Source: an uncultured Bacteroidales bacterium (GTDB taxonomy: Bacteria; Bacteroidota; Bacteroidia; Bacteroidales; Paludibacteraceae). From it: a stretch of 5,880 nucleotides of DNA. Below are positions 5,766 to 5,880 of the stretch, in pieces. The stretch spans positions 1 to 5,880 of the forward strand of contig CAIWIS010000798.1 of NCBI GenBank assembly GCA_903912795.1, given 5' to 3'. How positions within the stretch are numbered: position 1 is the stretch's first letter; each line of letters opens with the position of its first letter. The translations under genes were made by a program, and so were the position numbers. The notes beneath the pieces were generated by a model. The model saw only the letters and a list, made by a program, of their open reading frames with translations, was not told the DNA's origin and did no database searches.

Positions 5766-5880
5766 ATGAAAAAATGCATTTATTTATTTTTTGTAAGTAT
5801 CTTATTTACAGCTTGTCAGCCCAAATTAAATTTACCTGCTGAAAACGAGAATTCACTAAATCTCAACTCCTTGCTAACGC
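5766..5880 (+). CDS. Start of a lipoprotein gene (3' end outside window)
   Basis: ATG at 5766 opens a frame with no stop to the window end (38 codons visible). It begins MKKCIYLFFVSILFTACQPK: a short Lys-rich N-terminus, a hydrophobic core, and Cys17 in a lipobox-like FTAC, so it looks like a type II (lipoprotein) signal peptide. The mature part starts QPKLNLPAENENSLNLNSLL, a polar Asn/Leu/Glu-rich stretch typical of a linker, with no domain I recognise. An A-rich leader and a TAnnTTTG element upstream fit a real, separately transcribed Bacteroidota gene. The large palindrome separates it from the exporter operon, so a functional link is not implied. The product is unknown. Confidence 0.75.
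   Translation, partial: MKKCIYLFFVSILFTACQPKLNLPAENENSLNLNSLLT

Overview
The window looks like a low-GC member of the Bacteroidota. The evidence is an AT-rich sequence, start codons preceded by A-rich leaders with no clear Shine-Dalgarno sequence, a TAnnTTTG-type promoter element at 5741-5748, and protein sequences of the kind I associate with Bacteroidales and related groups. The exact taxon cannot be read from this stretch.

Positions 1-5489 hold one co-directional (+) operon for a complete tripartite ABC exporter. In order it encodes: the C-terminal part of a TolC-family outer-membrane channel (1-548, cut by the window edge); a lipoprotein-type HlyD/YbhG-like membrane fusion protein (583-1500); two separate ABC ATPases (1525-2436 and 2462-3199); and two ABC-2 permeases (3202-4308 and 4374-5489). 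The layout corresponds to the ybhG-ybhF-ybhS-ybhR system of E. coli, with two differences: the double ATPase YbhF is split into two genes, and an outer-membrane channel gene leads the cluster. Gene spacings are 34, 24, 25, 2 and 65 bp. The likely assembly is a heterodimeric ATPase pair driving a heterodimeric permease, coupled through the fusion protein to the outer-membrane channel, to export a small hydrophobic compound or drug. The substrate cannot be read from the sequence.

The two ATPases are strongly asymmetric. The first has a canonical LSGGM signature but lacks the Q-loop glutamine and the H-loop histidine. The second keeps both of those but has LPLGF in place of LSGGQ. In a heterodimer all the defects fall on the same composite ATP site, leaving one intact and one degenerate site.

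Positions 5490-5765 are non-coding and hold the most striking DNA structure: a long imperfect palindrome (5576-5654, about 28 Watson-Crick pairs) flanked by smaller inverted repeats. It may be a MITE or REP-like element, an RNA structure, or the operon's transcription end. A promoter-like element and an 11-A run then lead into a new gene at 5766, the start of a lipoprotein that runs off the window. A second, smaller inverted repeat (10-bp arms) lies between the two permease genes.

I found no tRNA, rRNA, CRISPR array or transposase gene.
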